A stretch of DNA of 64,000 bases, from the NCBI RefSeq assembly GCF_002994635.1, contig NZ_PVNL01000121.1:43033-107032 (forward strand). The letters are read 5' to 3'. This DNA comes from Enhygromyxa salina. Its GTDB lineage: Bacteria > Myxococcota_A > Polyangia > Nannocystales > Nannocystaceae. Below, piece by piece: positions 8,657 through 17,762 of the stretch. The position numbers and the translations under genes are program-made. The notes below the pieces were generated by a model. It ran no database searches, was not told the origin of the DNA, and saw only the letters and a program-made list of their open reading frames with translations. The stretch's first letter is position 1; each line of letters starts with the position of its first letter.

Positions 8657-10317
8657 GGCGTCGCTCCGTTCGACTGCAGGTCGTCATCATCATCGTTGGG
8701 CGGGTCCACACCATCGACGTCCATCCCGAGCGCGCGCCAGCGCTTCTCACCGACGTAGACCAGCGCACAGAGGAACACGACGACCACGCCGATCAACAAC
8801 ACCGTGTTGCGTGCGACGGGGTTGGCCCCGAGCGCCGCGATCCACTCGGGCAAGGTGACCCAGACGAAGCGACCGATCGTGACCAACAGATAGGCCGGCG
8901 CGACGTACTTGATGATGAACCAGAACACCGGGTGAATGTGGATCTGGGCGCCCTCGTGCGCCTCGTTGCGGCCCCGCTCAATCCCCATCACCCAGCCAAA
9001 CACGATCACCTGAATCGCCGCGAGCACCACGATCAAGAAGGTCCCGACCCAGTCGTCGATCGTCCCGAGCGCCACGCTGCCGGCGCTGAACCACACGACC
9101 CAGGCCGAGCCGGCGACACCGAGCACGGTCACCAGCGCCGTCGACTGGCGGCGGTCGGTCCCGAGCGCCTCCTGCACGAACGCCAGGGTCGGCTGGTACA
9201 TCGACAGCGAGCTGGTGATCGCGGCCAGGAACAGCATGAAGAACCACAGCGCGCCGATCAGGTCGCCCATGGGCATGTGGGCGAACACGACCGGCAGGGT
9301 CTGAAACCCGAGCCCGAACGAGCCACCCGCGACCGCCCCGATCGTGCCTGACAGGCCCAGGAACACGAACGACGCGGTCAGGGTGATCATCCCGCCAAAC
9401 CCGACCTCGAACACCTCGTTGGTCGCCGACGCGGTCAGACCCGAGAGCACCACGTCGTCCTTCTTCTTCAGGTAGCTGGCGTAGTTGATGATGACCCCGA
9501 AGCCGACCGAGAGGCTGAAGAAGATCTGCCCGGCCGCGGCCATCCAGGTCTGTGGCCGGGCCAGCGCCGCGAAGTCGGGGTTCCACATGAAGCCCAGCCC
9601 GTTGGCGACGTTCTGCTCGGGCGCGTCGGGGTTGGGGCCGAGCGTCAACACGCGGATCAACACGATCAGCGCGCAGATCGCCATCGCCGGCATCGCCAGG
9701 CTGCAGAATTTCTCGATGCCCTTGGACAGCCCGCGGAACACGAAGAACACGTTGACGGCGATGACCGCCAGCCAAAACAGCGCGGTCTCGCGGAGCTCGG
9801 TGAAGATCACTCCGTCGCCGCGCTGGCCGGTGAACTCGGCGAAGAAGCTGGCCGAGGCGCGGGTCTGGGCCTCGATGCTCGCGCTTGGATCGATGCCCAG
9901 GCCCTCACCGCCGAGCATGGCCTCGACGAACTGCCAGCAGTAGCCGAGGCACCAGGACTCGATGAACACGTAGTAGAACGAGACCCCGAGCGGGATCAGC
10001 ACGCCGATGATGCCAAGGTAGCGAGCTGCGCGACCGCGGCCGATCACGCCCATGATCGCGGGGGCCGAGTGAAAGCCCTTGCGCCCGCCGTAGCGGCCCA
10101 TCGTCCACTCGGCCCAGCCGATCGGGATCCCGAGCACGAGCAGCGCGCAAAAGTAGGGGATCATGAACGCCCCGCCTCCGTTGGCGGCTGCCTGCCCCGG
10201 GAATCGCAAGAAGTTGCCCAGACCGACGGCCGAGCCCGCGACGGCCAGAATCACGCCGATGCGGGTACCCCATTGGTCCTTGGTCTGATTTGTCGCGCCC
10301 GCTTGTTGGCCCGCCAT
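8653..10317 (-). CDS. Sodium-dependent neurotransmitter:sodium symporter (NSS/SNF) family transporter
   Basis: A 554-residue polytopic protein of about 12 membrane helices. The first helix carries the NSS signature around AVAGSAVGLGNFLRFP with an unwound GNFLRF site, followed by NGGGAFMIPYF. These positions form the Na+ and substrate sites in LeuT-fold transporters. The start at 10317 (MAGQQAGATNQTK) is preferred over 10350 because the family begins just before the WGTRIG motif. The substrate is probably an amino acid, and the pairing with a MetS-like gene suggests methionine or alanine, but this is not proven. It is divergent from the MMPL exporter gene across about 150 bases, which should contain both promoters. 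Confidence 0.92.
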   Translation of the reverse strand: MAGQQAGATNQTKDQWGTRIGVILAVAGSAVGLGNFLRFPGQAAANGGGAFMIPYFCALLVLGIPIGWAEWTMGRYGGRKGFHSAPAIMGVIGRGRAARYLGIIGVLIPLGVSFYYVFIESWCLGYCWQFVEAMLGGEGLGIDPSASIEAQTRASASFFAEFTGQRGDGVIFTELRETALFWLAVIAVNVFFVFRGLSKGIEKFCSLAMPAMAICALIVLIRVLTLGPNPDAPEQNVANGLGFMWNPDFAALARPQTWMAAAGQIFFSLSVGFGVIINYASYLKKKDDVVLSGLTASATNEVFEVGFGGMITLTASFVFLGLSGTIGAVAGGSFGLGFQTLPVVFAHMPMGDLIGALWFFMLFLAAITSSLSMYQPTLAFVQEALGTDRRQSTALVTVLGVAGSAWVVWFSAGSVALGTIDDWVGTFLIVVLAAIQVIVFGWVMGIERGRNEAHEGAQIHIHPVFWFIIKYVAPAYLLVTIGRFVWVTLPEWIAALGANPVARNTVLLIGVVVVFLCALVYVGEKRWRALGMDVDGVDPPNDDDDDLQSNGATP

Positions 10318-10467
10318 ATGTCGTGTCGGGACAAGATCGCACGCGGCCATCTGCGCGAGCGTCGCCTGTCACGCGTGCTTCGCAAACACGGCTCCGGGCT
10401 GCGGTTTCGCGGGCGGCGCCCGGGCGGCCCATCGTCGACCTGCCTGCGAGCGGCTAGTCTGCGCCCG

Positions 10468-13050
10468 ATGAACCCTGGTGCCGGGCGACCCTCGGGGCCC
10501 TTCACGCGGATCGTGGTGCGTCAGGTCGCCTGGCTCGTGGAACGCCGGGAACGCAGCGCGTCGATGATCGTGCTCGCGCTGCTGCTCGCGGGCGTGTCGC
10601 TGCTCTACGGCGCGCAGATCCGGGTCGACACGGATCTACGCGCGCTACTGCCGAAGACCGCGCCGAGCGTGGTCGCGCTCGACACGATCGAGGCCCGCAA
10701 AGGCAGCGCCGAGCGGCTGGTCGTCGCGGTCGAGAGCCCGGACGAGCAAGCCAACGCGATCATGATCGACGAGCTCGCGGCCGAGGTCTCGAGCTGGTCC
10801 GAGACCTCGGGGGTCTCGATCCATCGCGACTTCACACCGCTGCGCGACCACGCCCTGTACTTCCTCGAGCTCGCGCAGATCGACGAGCTGCGCGAGACTC
10901 TGACCGATCAGCGCAAGCAGGCGGTCGCGGGCGCGCTCGGCCCAGGGCTGACAGGTGATCCAATCGACATCGAGGCGATCCAGGGGGACGACTGGGACGC
11001 GCCCACGGATCAGGCAGCGCTCGACGAGGGCGCACCACCCTCGACGCCGCCCGCAGCCGCCGAGCCGGGGTTCGATCTCGACCGGTTCTTGACGGAGCAG
11101 CGCGAGGCAGCGGGCGCGCACGGCCAACTGAGCAACAAAGAGCTGCAGCTGATCTGGCCCGGCGAGAACGAGGCGGGCGAGATCGTCTGGGAGCCACGGA
11201 TCGGCGAACCATACGCCAGCGAGACTGGCGACATCCGCGTGCTCCAGGCCAGCCTCTCGATCCCGGCGACCGACGTCGAGTTCGCCCAGGAGGTGGTCGC
11301 GCGGATCGAGGCCCGCGTCGCCGCTGCCAAGGCGCGCGGCGTCGCCGTCGACGCCCGGGTCGAGGTCGTCGCTGCCTACGACGTCTCGAAGGAGGTCGAC
11401 ACGATCGTGCGCGACGCCGCTCGGGCGACGTGGATCTCGGCCACGCTGATCATCGCCGTGCTGGGGCTGGGATTTTGGAGCGCGCGCGCGCTGGTCTTGG
11501 TGCTGGTTCCGGTCGCGGTGTCGATGGCGGTGACGCTCGCCGTCGCGACCGCCGTCTATGGCGAGCTCAACGCGCTGACCGTGTTCTTGTTCGCCGTGCT
11601 GCTGGGCATGGGGGTCGACTTTGGCGTCCACCTCTACGCCCAACGCCAGGCGCAAGGCCGGGACGCCGACTGGCCCGCCGTAGTCAGCGCCAACTTGCGC
11701 CCGCTGACCGCGACCATGCTGACCACGGTCGGCTGTCTGGTTGCGCTGCGCCTGGCCGAGTTCCAGGCGTTTCGCGAGTTCGGCGTCATCTCGGCGCTCG
11801 GCGTGACGATCTGCTTTGTGTTTGCGCTGGTCTTGGTCCCGGTGATCGACTCGTTGCTGGGACCGCTGCGGCGCGTGACCAGGGTCGGCCGAGCCGGCAC
11901 CCCGGGCTTGCGGGTCCCGGCCAAGCTCCTGCGCCCGCTGCAGGTCGCCCGCGTCGCGCTGCTGGTCGGGCTGGCGGTGTTCGGCATGCTCGGCGCACCC
12001 AAGCTCGGCTTCGAGCGAGACACCCGGGCGCTGCGCAGCCAGACGGCGGCGACCACCCACACGATCAACTATGGGGCGACGGGTGGCCGCTGCGCCAAGA
12101 CCCTCGCGCTGCTCGCCGATGATCCGGCCGAGCTCGATCTGGTGGTCGCGCGCATGCAGGCCGAGCAGACCAAGCTGCTGCCCGGCGCCGTCGAGACTGG
12201 TGCCCCGCGCACACCCTGGGTGCGGGAGGTCTACAGCTTGCGCACCCTGATGCCGACGGATCAGCTGGCCAAGCAACGCAGCATCGCGCCCCTGATCGAG
12301 CTGACGAACGGCTTCCTGGCCGAGCTGCCCGAGCTCGACGCGCAGGCGCAGCAGCACCGCAGCCACCTCGAGGCGCTCGAGCGGCTCAGCAAGGCCAAGC
12401 CGCTCGAAGTCAGCGAGCTGCCGGATTGGGCCGTCGAACCGTTCACGGAGAAGGACGGTCGCAGCGATCGGATCGCCCATGCATGCCTCGACATCGCTGG
12501 GTGGAGCATCGACGAGCTGATCGCAGTCCGCGACCGGCTCGACGTGCTGACCGAGGGCACCGATGTGCTGGCCGCGGACAGTCGGCTGGTGTTCGCCGAC
12601 CTGATGGCGCTCGTCGAACACGACGCGCGACGCCTGCCGATCTGGGCGCTCCTGATCATGCTGGTGTTCATCGCCCTCGATCTGCGTCGCCTGATCCCCA
12701 CGCTGATCTGCGCGGCCAGCCTGGGGCTCGGGCTGATCTTGACGCTCGGGATCATGGGCGAGTGGCCGCTGCGCTTGAACTTCTTCAATATCGTGGTGAT
12801 GCCCGCGGTGGTCGGCCTCGGGATCGACGCCAGCATTCACCTGTGGCATGCGCGAACAGGCACCAACCTCGGCGCGACCAGCAGGGCGGCGATGCTCGCC
12901 ACGCTGACGACGGTCGCTGGGTTTTCGGGCCTGCTGGCGGCTGACCACCTGGGCCTGCGCAGCATCGGCGAGGTGGGGATCCTCGCCCTGTCAGTCTGTG
13001 TCGGCGTGGCGTTCTTGGTGCTCTATCCGCTCCGCGCCGAGACACGGTGA
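10468..13050 (+). CDS. RND superfamily exporter, MMPL/SSD type
   Basis: An 860-residue membrane protein with two repeated halves. An N-terminal helix (about residues 30-50) precedes an extracytoplasmic domain that contains IRVDTDLRALLPKTAP. A five- to six-helix sterol-sensing-like block follows (about 325-465, with LLGMGVDFGVHLYAQ). A second soluble domain and a second helix block (about 725-858, with VVGLGIDASIHLW) complete it. The paired GxGxDxxxH motifs in the helix blocks are typical of MMPL and hopanoid-transporter-type RND proteins, which use proton flow to move lipids or hydrophobic compounds. ATG at 10468 is chosen because upstream sequence overlaps the divergent transporter. No membrane-fusion or outer-membrane partner is adjacent. 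The cargo is unknown. Confidence 0.88.
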   Translation: MNPGAGRPSGPFTRIVVRQVAWLVERRERSASMIVLALLLAGVSLLYGAQIRVDTDLRALLPKTAPSVVALDTIEARKGSAERLVVAVESPDEQANAIMIDELAAEVSSWSETSGVSIHRDFTPLRDHALYFLELAQIDELRETLTDQRKQAVAGALGPGLTGDPIDIEAIQGDDWDAPTDQAALDEGAPPSTPPAAAEPGFDLDRFLTEQREAAGAHGQLSNKELQLIWPGENEAGEIVWEPRIGEPYASETGDIRVLQASLSIPATDVEFAQEVVARIEARVAAAKARGVAVDARVEVVAAYDVSKEVDTIVRDAARATWISATLIIAVLGLGFWSARALVLVLVPVAVSMAVTLAVATAVYGELNALTVFLFAVLLGMGVDFGVHLYAQRQAQGRDADWPAVVSANLRPLTATMLTTVGCLVALRLAEFQAFREFGVISALGVTICFVFALVLVPVIDSLLGPLRRVTRVGRAGTPGLRVPAKLLRPLQVARVALLVGLAVFGMLGAPKLGFERDTRALRSQTAATTHTINYGATGGRCAKTLALLADDPAELDLVVARMQAEQTKLLPGAVETGAPRTPWVREVYSLRTLMPTDQLAKQRSIAPLIELTNGFLAELPELDAQAQQHRSHLEALERLSKAKPLEVSELPDWAVEPFTEKDGRSDRIAHACLDIAGWSIDELIAVRDRLDVLTEGTDVLAADSRLVFADLMALVEHDARRLPIWALLIMLVFIALDLRRLIPTLICAASLGLGLILTLGIMGEWPLRLNFFNIVVMPAVVGLGIDASIHLWHARTGTNLGATSRAAMLATLTTVAGFSGLLAADHLGLRSIGEVGILALSVCVGVAFLVLYPLRAETR

Positions 13051-13062
13051 TATTACCGGGCA

Positions 13063-14229
13063 TCAGCGGGCCAGCTCGATCACGCGCGTCATCATGCGCT
13101 CGACCTCGGCCTGCGTGCTGTAGAAGTGTGGCCCGATCCGCAGCCCGCAATTCGGCCGCCAGTCATGCTTGTAGCGCTCGTGGACCAGCACCTTGCTGGC
13201 GGCCTCACTGCTCGGGAAGTCGACGGCGACAAAGCCCGTGCGCGCGGCGTCGTCGATCGGCGAGCGCACGGTCAGCCCGGCCTCGAGCGCGCGCTTGATG
13301 ATGATCCGACACAGCGCGAGGTTGTGCGCGCGGATCCGATCGACGCCGATCTCGAGCAGGTTCTCGTAGGCGTTGCGGGCCACGTAGTAGGCCGGGACCG
13401 AGGGCGTGCCCGCGAGCATGCGCCAGCTGTCCGTGGCCAGCTCGATCGGCGCGGGCGCCATGTCGAACGGGGCCGCGTGAGCCATCCACCCGGTCGTCAT
13501 GGGCTCGAGCTGCTCGCGCAGCCCCGGCCGGACCCACAAAAAACACGTGCCGGGCCCGCCGCACAGCCACTTGTGGCTGCCGCCGACCAACAGATCCAGA
13601 TCCCACGCCTGCACGTCGATCGGGACCACGCCCGCGGTCTGGTACACGTCGCACATGACCAGCGCGCCGACCTCGTGGGCGCGCTTGCAGATCGCCGGGA
13701 CATCGAGCAGCGCGCCCGAGACGTAGACCGCGTGGGAGATCGACACGATGCTGGTCCGCTCATCGATCGCCTCGAGCATCCGCTCGGTCGAGATCGTCAC
13801 GCCGTCGTCGCTCGGCACCAGCTCGAGCTCGACCCCCAGCCGGGCGAACCGCTCCCACACGTAAATCACGTTGGGGAACATCAGTTGCTCGATCACGACC
13901 TTGGGCCGCTTGGCGTAGTCGAGCGAGCTCGCGACCCGAGCTTGCAAAGTCGCGACGTTCTCGCCGAGCGTGGTGTTGCCACGCCCGCCATTGAAGAAGC
14001 GCGCCACCATGTCGGCGGTCTCATCGATGAACGCAGGCCAGTGGTCCCACGCCTCGACGCCCTCGCGCTCCCACACCTGCGTGTACTCGCGCAGCGCCTC
14101 GGCGCTGCCCCGATGCATCGCGCCCATGCTGTTGCTGTTCATGTACACGCTATCCGCGAGGATCGGGTAGTCCTCGCGGTAGCGCTCGAGCTCGGCGTCA
14201 ATCTTGGGTTCAGCCATGGTGGTGGCCAC
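13063..14229 (-). CDS. Class-V PLP-dependent aminotransferase family, kynureninase-like
   Basis: A 388-residue fold-type-I PLP enzyme. The PLP lysine is in GGSHKWLCGGPG near residue 220, and an Asp that would contact the pyridine nitrogen is in CDVYQTAGVVPID. The GWMAHAAPFDM segment resembles the GW-GH-PF region of kynureninases. Substrate specificity cannot be fixed; a related cysteine desulfurase-like or other class-V role is possible. It begins 20 bases after gcvH on the same strand, so it is probably the last gene of a gcvT-gcvH operon. The alternative start is at 14217. It ends 12 bases from the convergent MMPL exporter. Confidence 0.82.
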   Translation of the reverse strand: MATTMAEPKIDAELERYREDYPILADSVYMNSNSMGAMHRGSAEALREYTQVWEREGVEAWDHWPAFIDETADMVARFFNGGRGNTTLGENVATLQARVASSLDYAKRPKVVIEQLMFPNVIYVWERFARLGVELELVPSDDGVTISTERMLEAIDERTSIVSISHAVYVSGALLDVPAICKRAHEVGALVMCDVYQTAGVVPIDVQAWDLDLLVGGSHKWLCGGPGTCFLWVRPGLREQLEPMTTGWMAHAAPFDMAPAPIELATDSWRMLAGTPSVPAYYVARNAYENLLEIGVDRIRAHNLALCRIIIKRALEAGLTVRSPIDDAARTGFVAVDFPSSEAASKVLVHERYKHDWRPNCGLRIGPHFYSTQAEVERMMTRVIELAR

Positions 14230-14248
14230 GCGTGCCGCTGTGAAGCGG

Positions 14249-14632
14249 CTAGTCCAGGAGCTGGCGGTAGGCTTCGGCGTCGAGCATCTCGCCGAGATCG
14301 ACGCCCTCGGCCGGGCGGATCCGGATCATCCACCCTTCGGTGTAGGGCTCGGAATTGATGATCTCGGGCTCGTTGTCGAGGGCCCGGTTGACCTCCACGA
14401 CCTCGCCCGTGATCGGGGCGTACAGATCGGAGACGGCCTTGACCGAGTCGATGTCGCCGAAGCGCTCGCCGGCCTCGAGGGCCTCGCCCACGTCGGGCAA
14501 GCTGACGGCGGTGATGTCGCCGAGCTGACCGACGGCGTGGGCGGTGATGCCGACGGTGATCGTCCCGTCGTCGTTGCGCCGGGCCCACTCGTGGTCCTTG
14601 GTGTAGCGGAGGTTCTCGGGCAGTTCGCTCAT
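14249..14632 (-). CDS. gcvH: Glycine cleavage system H protein
   Basis: A 127-residue lipoyl carrier. Residues 1-18 (MSELPENLRYTKDHEW) match the conserved GcvH start. The lipoylated Lys is in DIDSVKAVSD near residue 63, followed by LYAPITGEVVEVN. In the glycine cleavage complex, H carries the aminomethyl group from the P to the T protein. A long open frame upstream (to 15397) is only a shadow of gcvT; the ATG at 14632 fits the family length. It lies 44 bases after gcvT on the same strand. No gcvP is in the window. Confidence 0.97.
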   Translation of the reverse strand: MSELPENLRYTKDHEWARRNDDGTITVGITAHAVGQLGDITAVSLPDVGEALEAGERFGDIDSVKAVSDLYAPITGEVVEVNRALDNEPEIINSEPYTEGWMIRIRPAEGVDLGEMLDAEAYRQLLD

Positions 14633-14676
14633 GTGGTGTCTCGCAGGCGGTGAATCAGGAGGGAGTGTGGTGGGGG

Positions 14677-15795
14677 TCAGGTTGCGCGTCGATAAAACGG
14701 GCCCTTGACGATCTCGACGGGGAGCAGCTTGTGCTTGCTGCGGGCGGCGATCAGCGTGCCTGGCTTGTGGTAGCCCGTGCGGACGTAGCCGATGCCGACC
14801 GAGCCGCCCACGGTCGGGGCTGGCCCGCCGCTGGTCACGTGGCCGATCACCTCGGCGCCGTCGTCGGTGCTGGCGACCAGCTCCCAGTCGTGGCGGGGGG
14901 TGCCCTTGCCCTGCACGCGAAACCCGATCAGCTGACGCGCGACGCCGTCGCGCTTCTGGGCCGCGAGGGCCTCGCTGCCGACGAACTCGCCCGCTGCCAG
15001 CTTGACGACCCAGCCGAGCCCGGCCTCGAGCGGTGAGGTGGTCGCGTCGATGTCGTTGCCGTACAGGCACAGCTTGGCCTCGAGGCGCAGCGTGTCGCGG
15101 GCCCCGAGCCCACACGGTGCCGCGCCGCCGGCGATCAGCGCGTCCCAGACCGCGTGCGCGTGGTCGGCCGCGACGAACAGCTCGAACCCGTCCTCGCCCG
15201 TGTAGCCGGTGCGGGCCGCGACCACTGGCTTGCCCGCGATCTCGCCGGGGCCGAAGTGAAAGCTCTTGATGTCGGCCAGGCTGGCGCCACCCGACTTGGC
15301 AGAGTGTTGGGCCGAGAGCTGGGCCGAGAGCTCGATCGCGCGTGGACCCTGCACGGCGATCAGCGCGGTCTCGTCCGAGCGGTTGATGATCTCGCACATG
15401 CCGCCCGCGTGCTCGCGGAAGTGAGCCTCGTCCTTCGCGATGTTCGACGCGTTGACCACGATCCGCACGCGCTCGGGCGCTTGCCGATACACGATGCAGT
15501 CATCGACGATCCCGCCGCTTTGCAGGCACACGGCGGTGTAGAGCGCCTGACCGTCGACGAGCTTGGTGACGTCGTTGGTGATCAGCTTCTGAACCGCGGC
15601 CAGCGCTTGGGGCCCCTCGAAGTCGATCTCGCCCATGTGCGAGACGTCGAACAGCCCCACGTCCTCGCGCACCGCCTTGTGTTCGGCGAGGATCCCCGCG
15701 TACTGGACCGGCATGTGCCAGCCCGTGAAGTCGACCATCTTGGCGCCGGCGGCGACGTGCGCCGCGTGGAGGGGAGTCGAGAGGAGCGCTGCCAT
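14677..15795 (-). CDS. gcvT: Glycine cleavage system T protein (aminomethyltransferase)
   Basis: A 372-residue enzyme that moves the methylene group from the lipoyl arm of GcvH to tetrahydrofolate, releasing ammonia. Hallmarks include LHAAHVAAGAKMVDFTGWHMP at the start, HxxVRxxVGLFDVSHMGE, the folate-site region RTGYTGEDGFEL, and ITSGGPAPTVGGSVGIGYV-like sequence at the end. The ATG at 15795 fits the family; the same frame stays open to 17361 only because of codon bias. The gene is first in a probable operon with gcvH and the class-V PLP enzyme. Confidence 0.97.
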   Translation of the reverse strand: MAALLSTPLHAAHVAAGAKMVDFTGWHMPVQYAGILAEHKAVREDVGLFDVSHMGEIDFEGPQALAAVQKLITNDVTKLVDGQALYTAVCLQSGGIVDDCIVYRQAPERVRIVVNASNIAKDEAHFREHAGGMCEIINRSDETALIAVQGPRAIELSAQLSAQHSAKSGGASLADIKSFHFGPGEIAGKPVVAARTGYTGEDGFELFVAADHAHAVWDALIAGGAAPCGLGARDTLRLEAKLCLYGNDIDATTSPLEAGLGWVVKLAAGEFVGSEALAAQKRDGVARQLIGFRVQGKGTPRHDWELVASTDDGAEVIGHVTSGGPAPTVGGSVGIGYVRTGYHKPGTLIAARSKHKLLPVEIVKGPFYRRAT

Positions 15796-15888
15796 GGGCG
15801 ACGCCACTATCCGGGACCGGCGGCGATGGTGCAACCCGCCAAGCTTTGCCCCGACCGAACCCAGTGTTAGAAATCCCGCTCGACACCG

Positions 15889-17094
15889 ATGTTCACGGGC
15901 ATGCAGCGCGCACCAGCACCCCCGGCCAGCCGCCGGTCGACCCGTGCATCTGCGTTCGCGCTGGTGGTTGGCCTCGCCAGCGTCGCGATCGCGGGGGCCA
16001 CGGGTTGCTCGCGCGACAAGCTCGCCCGGGACGGGCGGGTGTCCCAGGCCCAGGCCGACCAGTACGTGCGCAACGCCGTGCGGCAGTCGAGCGAGGGCGT
16101 GGTGCTCGAGCCCTCGCAAAAAGGGCTCGATCAGATCGAGCGGGTCCGGCTGGCCGAGATCGCCCAGGACCTGCGCGGGCCCGCGGCGATCTGCTTTTTG
16201 GATCGGGCGATCGTCACCATGGAGCCGGGCCAGGTCGACGGTGAGCAGACCTGGCTGGGCGTGCCCGAGGGCCAGGCCAAGTTTCGCGCGCGGGTGGCCG
16301 TGGACGGCGCGGTGCTGACCGCCGACGTGCTCGAGTCGGGCTTCGACGACAAGCACATGGACGCTTGCCTGACCGAGGTGATCTCCAAGCAGCGCTTCGT
16401 CGAGAGCCGCGACACCTTCGCGTACTACATCGACGTGTATTACTGGGTCAGCCTCGGGTTCTTCGCCGAGGCCGGCAGCGACGAGTTCGCGGAGCTCATG
16501 CGTCGGCAGCAGACCGCGGCCGCGGTCCGGGCCAAGGCGTGCCTGACCGGCCGCGTGGGTCCGGGCGAGTACCGGGTCCAGGGCCTGAACCTGTTCGATC
16601 GCGACGGGCGCAGCGTCATCAATCGGGTCGAGCGGGGCGAGCTCCCGGAGGAGGTCTCGACCTGCGTCGCGGCGGCGTTCAAGCAGATCCGGATTCACGC
16701 CGAGGCGGACGCGTTCATTCGCCCCGCGGCGCCCGATGTGGTGTTCACGGTCGCGGCCGATGGCAGCGTGGGCGTGGCGGACGAGCGCTGGCTCGAGCTG
16801 ATCGAGCTCGAGGAGCGGGCGGCCCGAGACAAGCGCAAGAGCGAGCTGCTCGAGCAGCCGATCGGCGTCGATGAGACGGTCGAGGACGACGCGTTCGTCG
16901 ATGAGGGGGAGCCGCCGCTGCCCTTGACGGTGCTGCCTGGGCCGGAGCTCGAGGGGCCGGAGCCGGAGCCGGAGCCGGAGCAGCCGAAGCCCGCGCCGGA
17001 CGCAAAGCCGAAGCCGAAGCCGAAGCCGGATCCCAACGCGGATCCCAGCAAACCCGGGACCAAGCTCGATCTCTCGCCTCGGCGTCGCAACTGA
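15889..17094 (+). CDS. Putative lipoprotein with Pro/Lys-rich C-terminus
   Basis: A 401-residue secreted protein. A signal peptide with hydrophobic core AFALVVGLASVAIAG leads to a lipobox-like ATGC near residue 40, suggesting an outer- or inner-membrane lipoprotein. Two repeats of an AgmX/PglI-like pattern are visible (a conserved Cys in AICFLD and DACLTEV, and again in AKACLTG and VSTCVAAAF). The C-terminal 70 residues alternate EP, KP and PD (EPEPEPEQPKP, KPKPKPKPDP), which resembles a periplasm-spanning or disordered stalk. A second possible ATG is at 15901. The gene is divergent from gcvT by 93 bases. The function is unknown. Confidence 0.72.
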   Translation: MFTGMQRAPAPPASRRSTRASAFALVVGLASVAIAGATGCSRDKLARDGRVSQAQADQYVRNAVRQSSEGVVLEPSQKGLDQIERVRLAEIAQDLRGPAAICFLDRAIVTMEPGQVDGEQTWLGVPEGQAKFRARVAVDGAVLTADVLESGFDDKHMDACLTEVISKQRFVESRDTFAYYIDVYYWVSLGFFAEAGSDEFAELMRRQQTAAAVRAKACLTGRVGPGEYRVQGLNLFDRDGRSVINRVERGELPEEVSTCVAAAFKQIRIHAEADAFIRPAAPDVVFTVAADGSVGVADERWLELIELEERAARDKRKSELLEQPIGVDETVEDDAFVDEGEPPLPLTVLPGPELEGPEPEPEPEQPKPAPDAKPKPKPKPDPNADPSKPGTKLDLSPRRRN

Positions 17095-17143
17095 GCCGCG
17101 CGCTCGTTCGCTGACGACGACTCCGCGAGCCTGCGGGGCGGGT

Positions 17144-17232
17144 GACGATTTTTTCGTCGCCGTACCGGGCGGAATTCGGACACAGAGAGGCCAGTTGACG
17201 AAATTTTCGTCGGCGCTGACGAATTTCTCGTC
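17144..17232. promoter_or_regulatory. Three phased 15-bp palindromes, candidate operators
   Basis: Three 15-bp sites share GACGA and TCGTC arms around a five-base AT-rich centre: 17144-17158, 17197-17211 (the arms extend into the centre as GACGAAA/TTTCGTC) and 17218-17232. Start-to-start spacings are 53 and 21 bases, close to five and two helical turns, so all sites would face the same side of the DNA. They lie 122-210 bases upstream of the lipoprotein gene at 17354. The pattern is seen directly; binding by a dimeric repressor or activator is inferred. Confidence 0.6.
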
Positions 17233-17353
17233 AACAGGCGAATCCTGCGCTGCTCGATCGCGGTGAGCAGGCGCTCTGGGGCACACTGGCGACGGCACAG
17301 CCTGTGCACATGTGCTCGGCCGCAAGGCGAGCTCGAGACCGAGAGACGACCCG

Positions 17354-17755
17354 ATGCCCAACCTTCGACGACGAATCTATCCAATCCTGCTGCTCCTCGC
17401 TGGCTGCTCCGAGCGGCAGGTCGAGCCGGACTACAGCGAGTTGGTCGCGGACGCGTGCATGAGCGCGTGCCCAGTCACGACGACTTGCACGCCGGATCCT
17501 TTCTACGCCTCAGTCGAGGAGTGCATCTCCAAGTGCACGGTCTCCGAAACCTGGGACGTACTGAACCAGTGCGACTCTCGAAATATCGAGCTGTCGTTCT
17601 GTGTCGGCGGCCTGACCTGTGAGGAGTACGACGTCTACCTAATGTCCCTCGGCGACAACGACCCCGGCCCGCCTCCGACTGACTACATTTGCTTTGAGCA
17701 GGACGTTGCCTTCACCAACTGCGACCCCGATCAACCCTTCGAAGAACCAGAGTAG
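17354..17755 (+). CDS. Small cysteine-rich lipoprotein
   Basis: A 133-residue lipoprotein. A short basic n-region (MPNLRRRIYP) and core ILLLLAGC give a lipobox with Cys near residue 18. The mature part has about nine Cys (DACMSACPVTTTC, ECISKC, QCDS, FCVGGLTC, ICFE, TNCDP), which suggests disulfides in the periplasm or outside. ATG at 17354 is chosen because it starts the signal peptide. It is followed by another lipoprotein gene after seven bases, so the two are probably one operon under the palindrome array at 17144. The family is not recognised. Confidence 0.75.
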   Translation: MPNLRRRIYPILLLLAGCSERQVEPDYSELVADACMSACPVTTTCTPDPFYASVEECISKCTVSETWDVLNQCDSRNIELSFCVGGLTCEEYDVYLMSLGDNDPGPPPTDYICFEQDVAFTNCDPDQPFEEPE

Positions 17756-17762
17756 AGACAAC

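Noticed and set aside
10645..12948. A 767-codon minus-strand frame opposite the MMPL exporter
   Set aside because: Shadow frame; the plus strand has two helix blocks with family motifs.
15795..17361. A long extension of the gcvT frame to 17361
   Set aside because: The extension is antisense to the lipoprotein at 15889 and not homologous to GcvT, which has its normal start at 15795.
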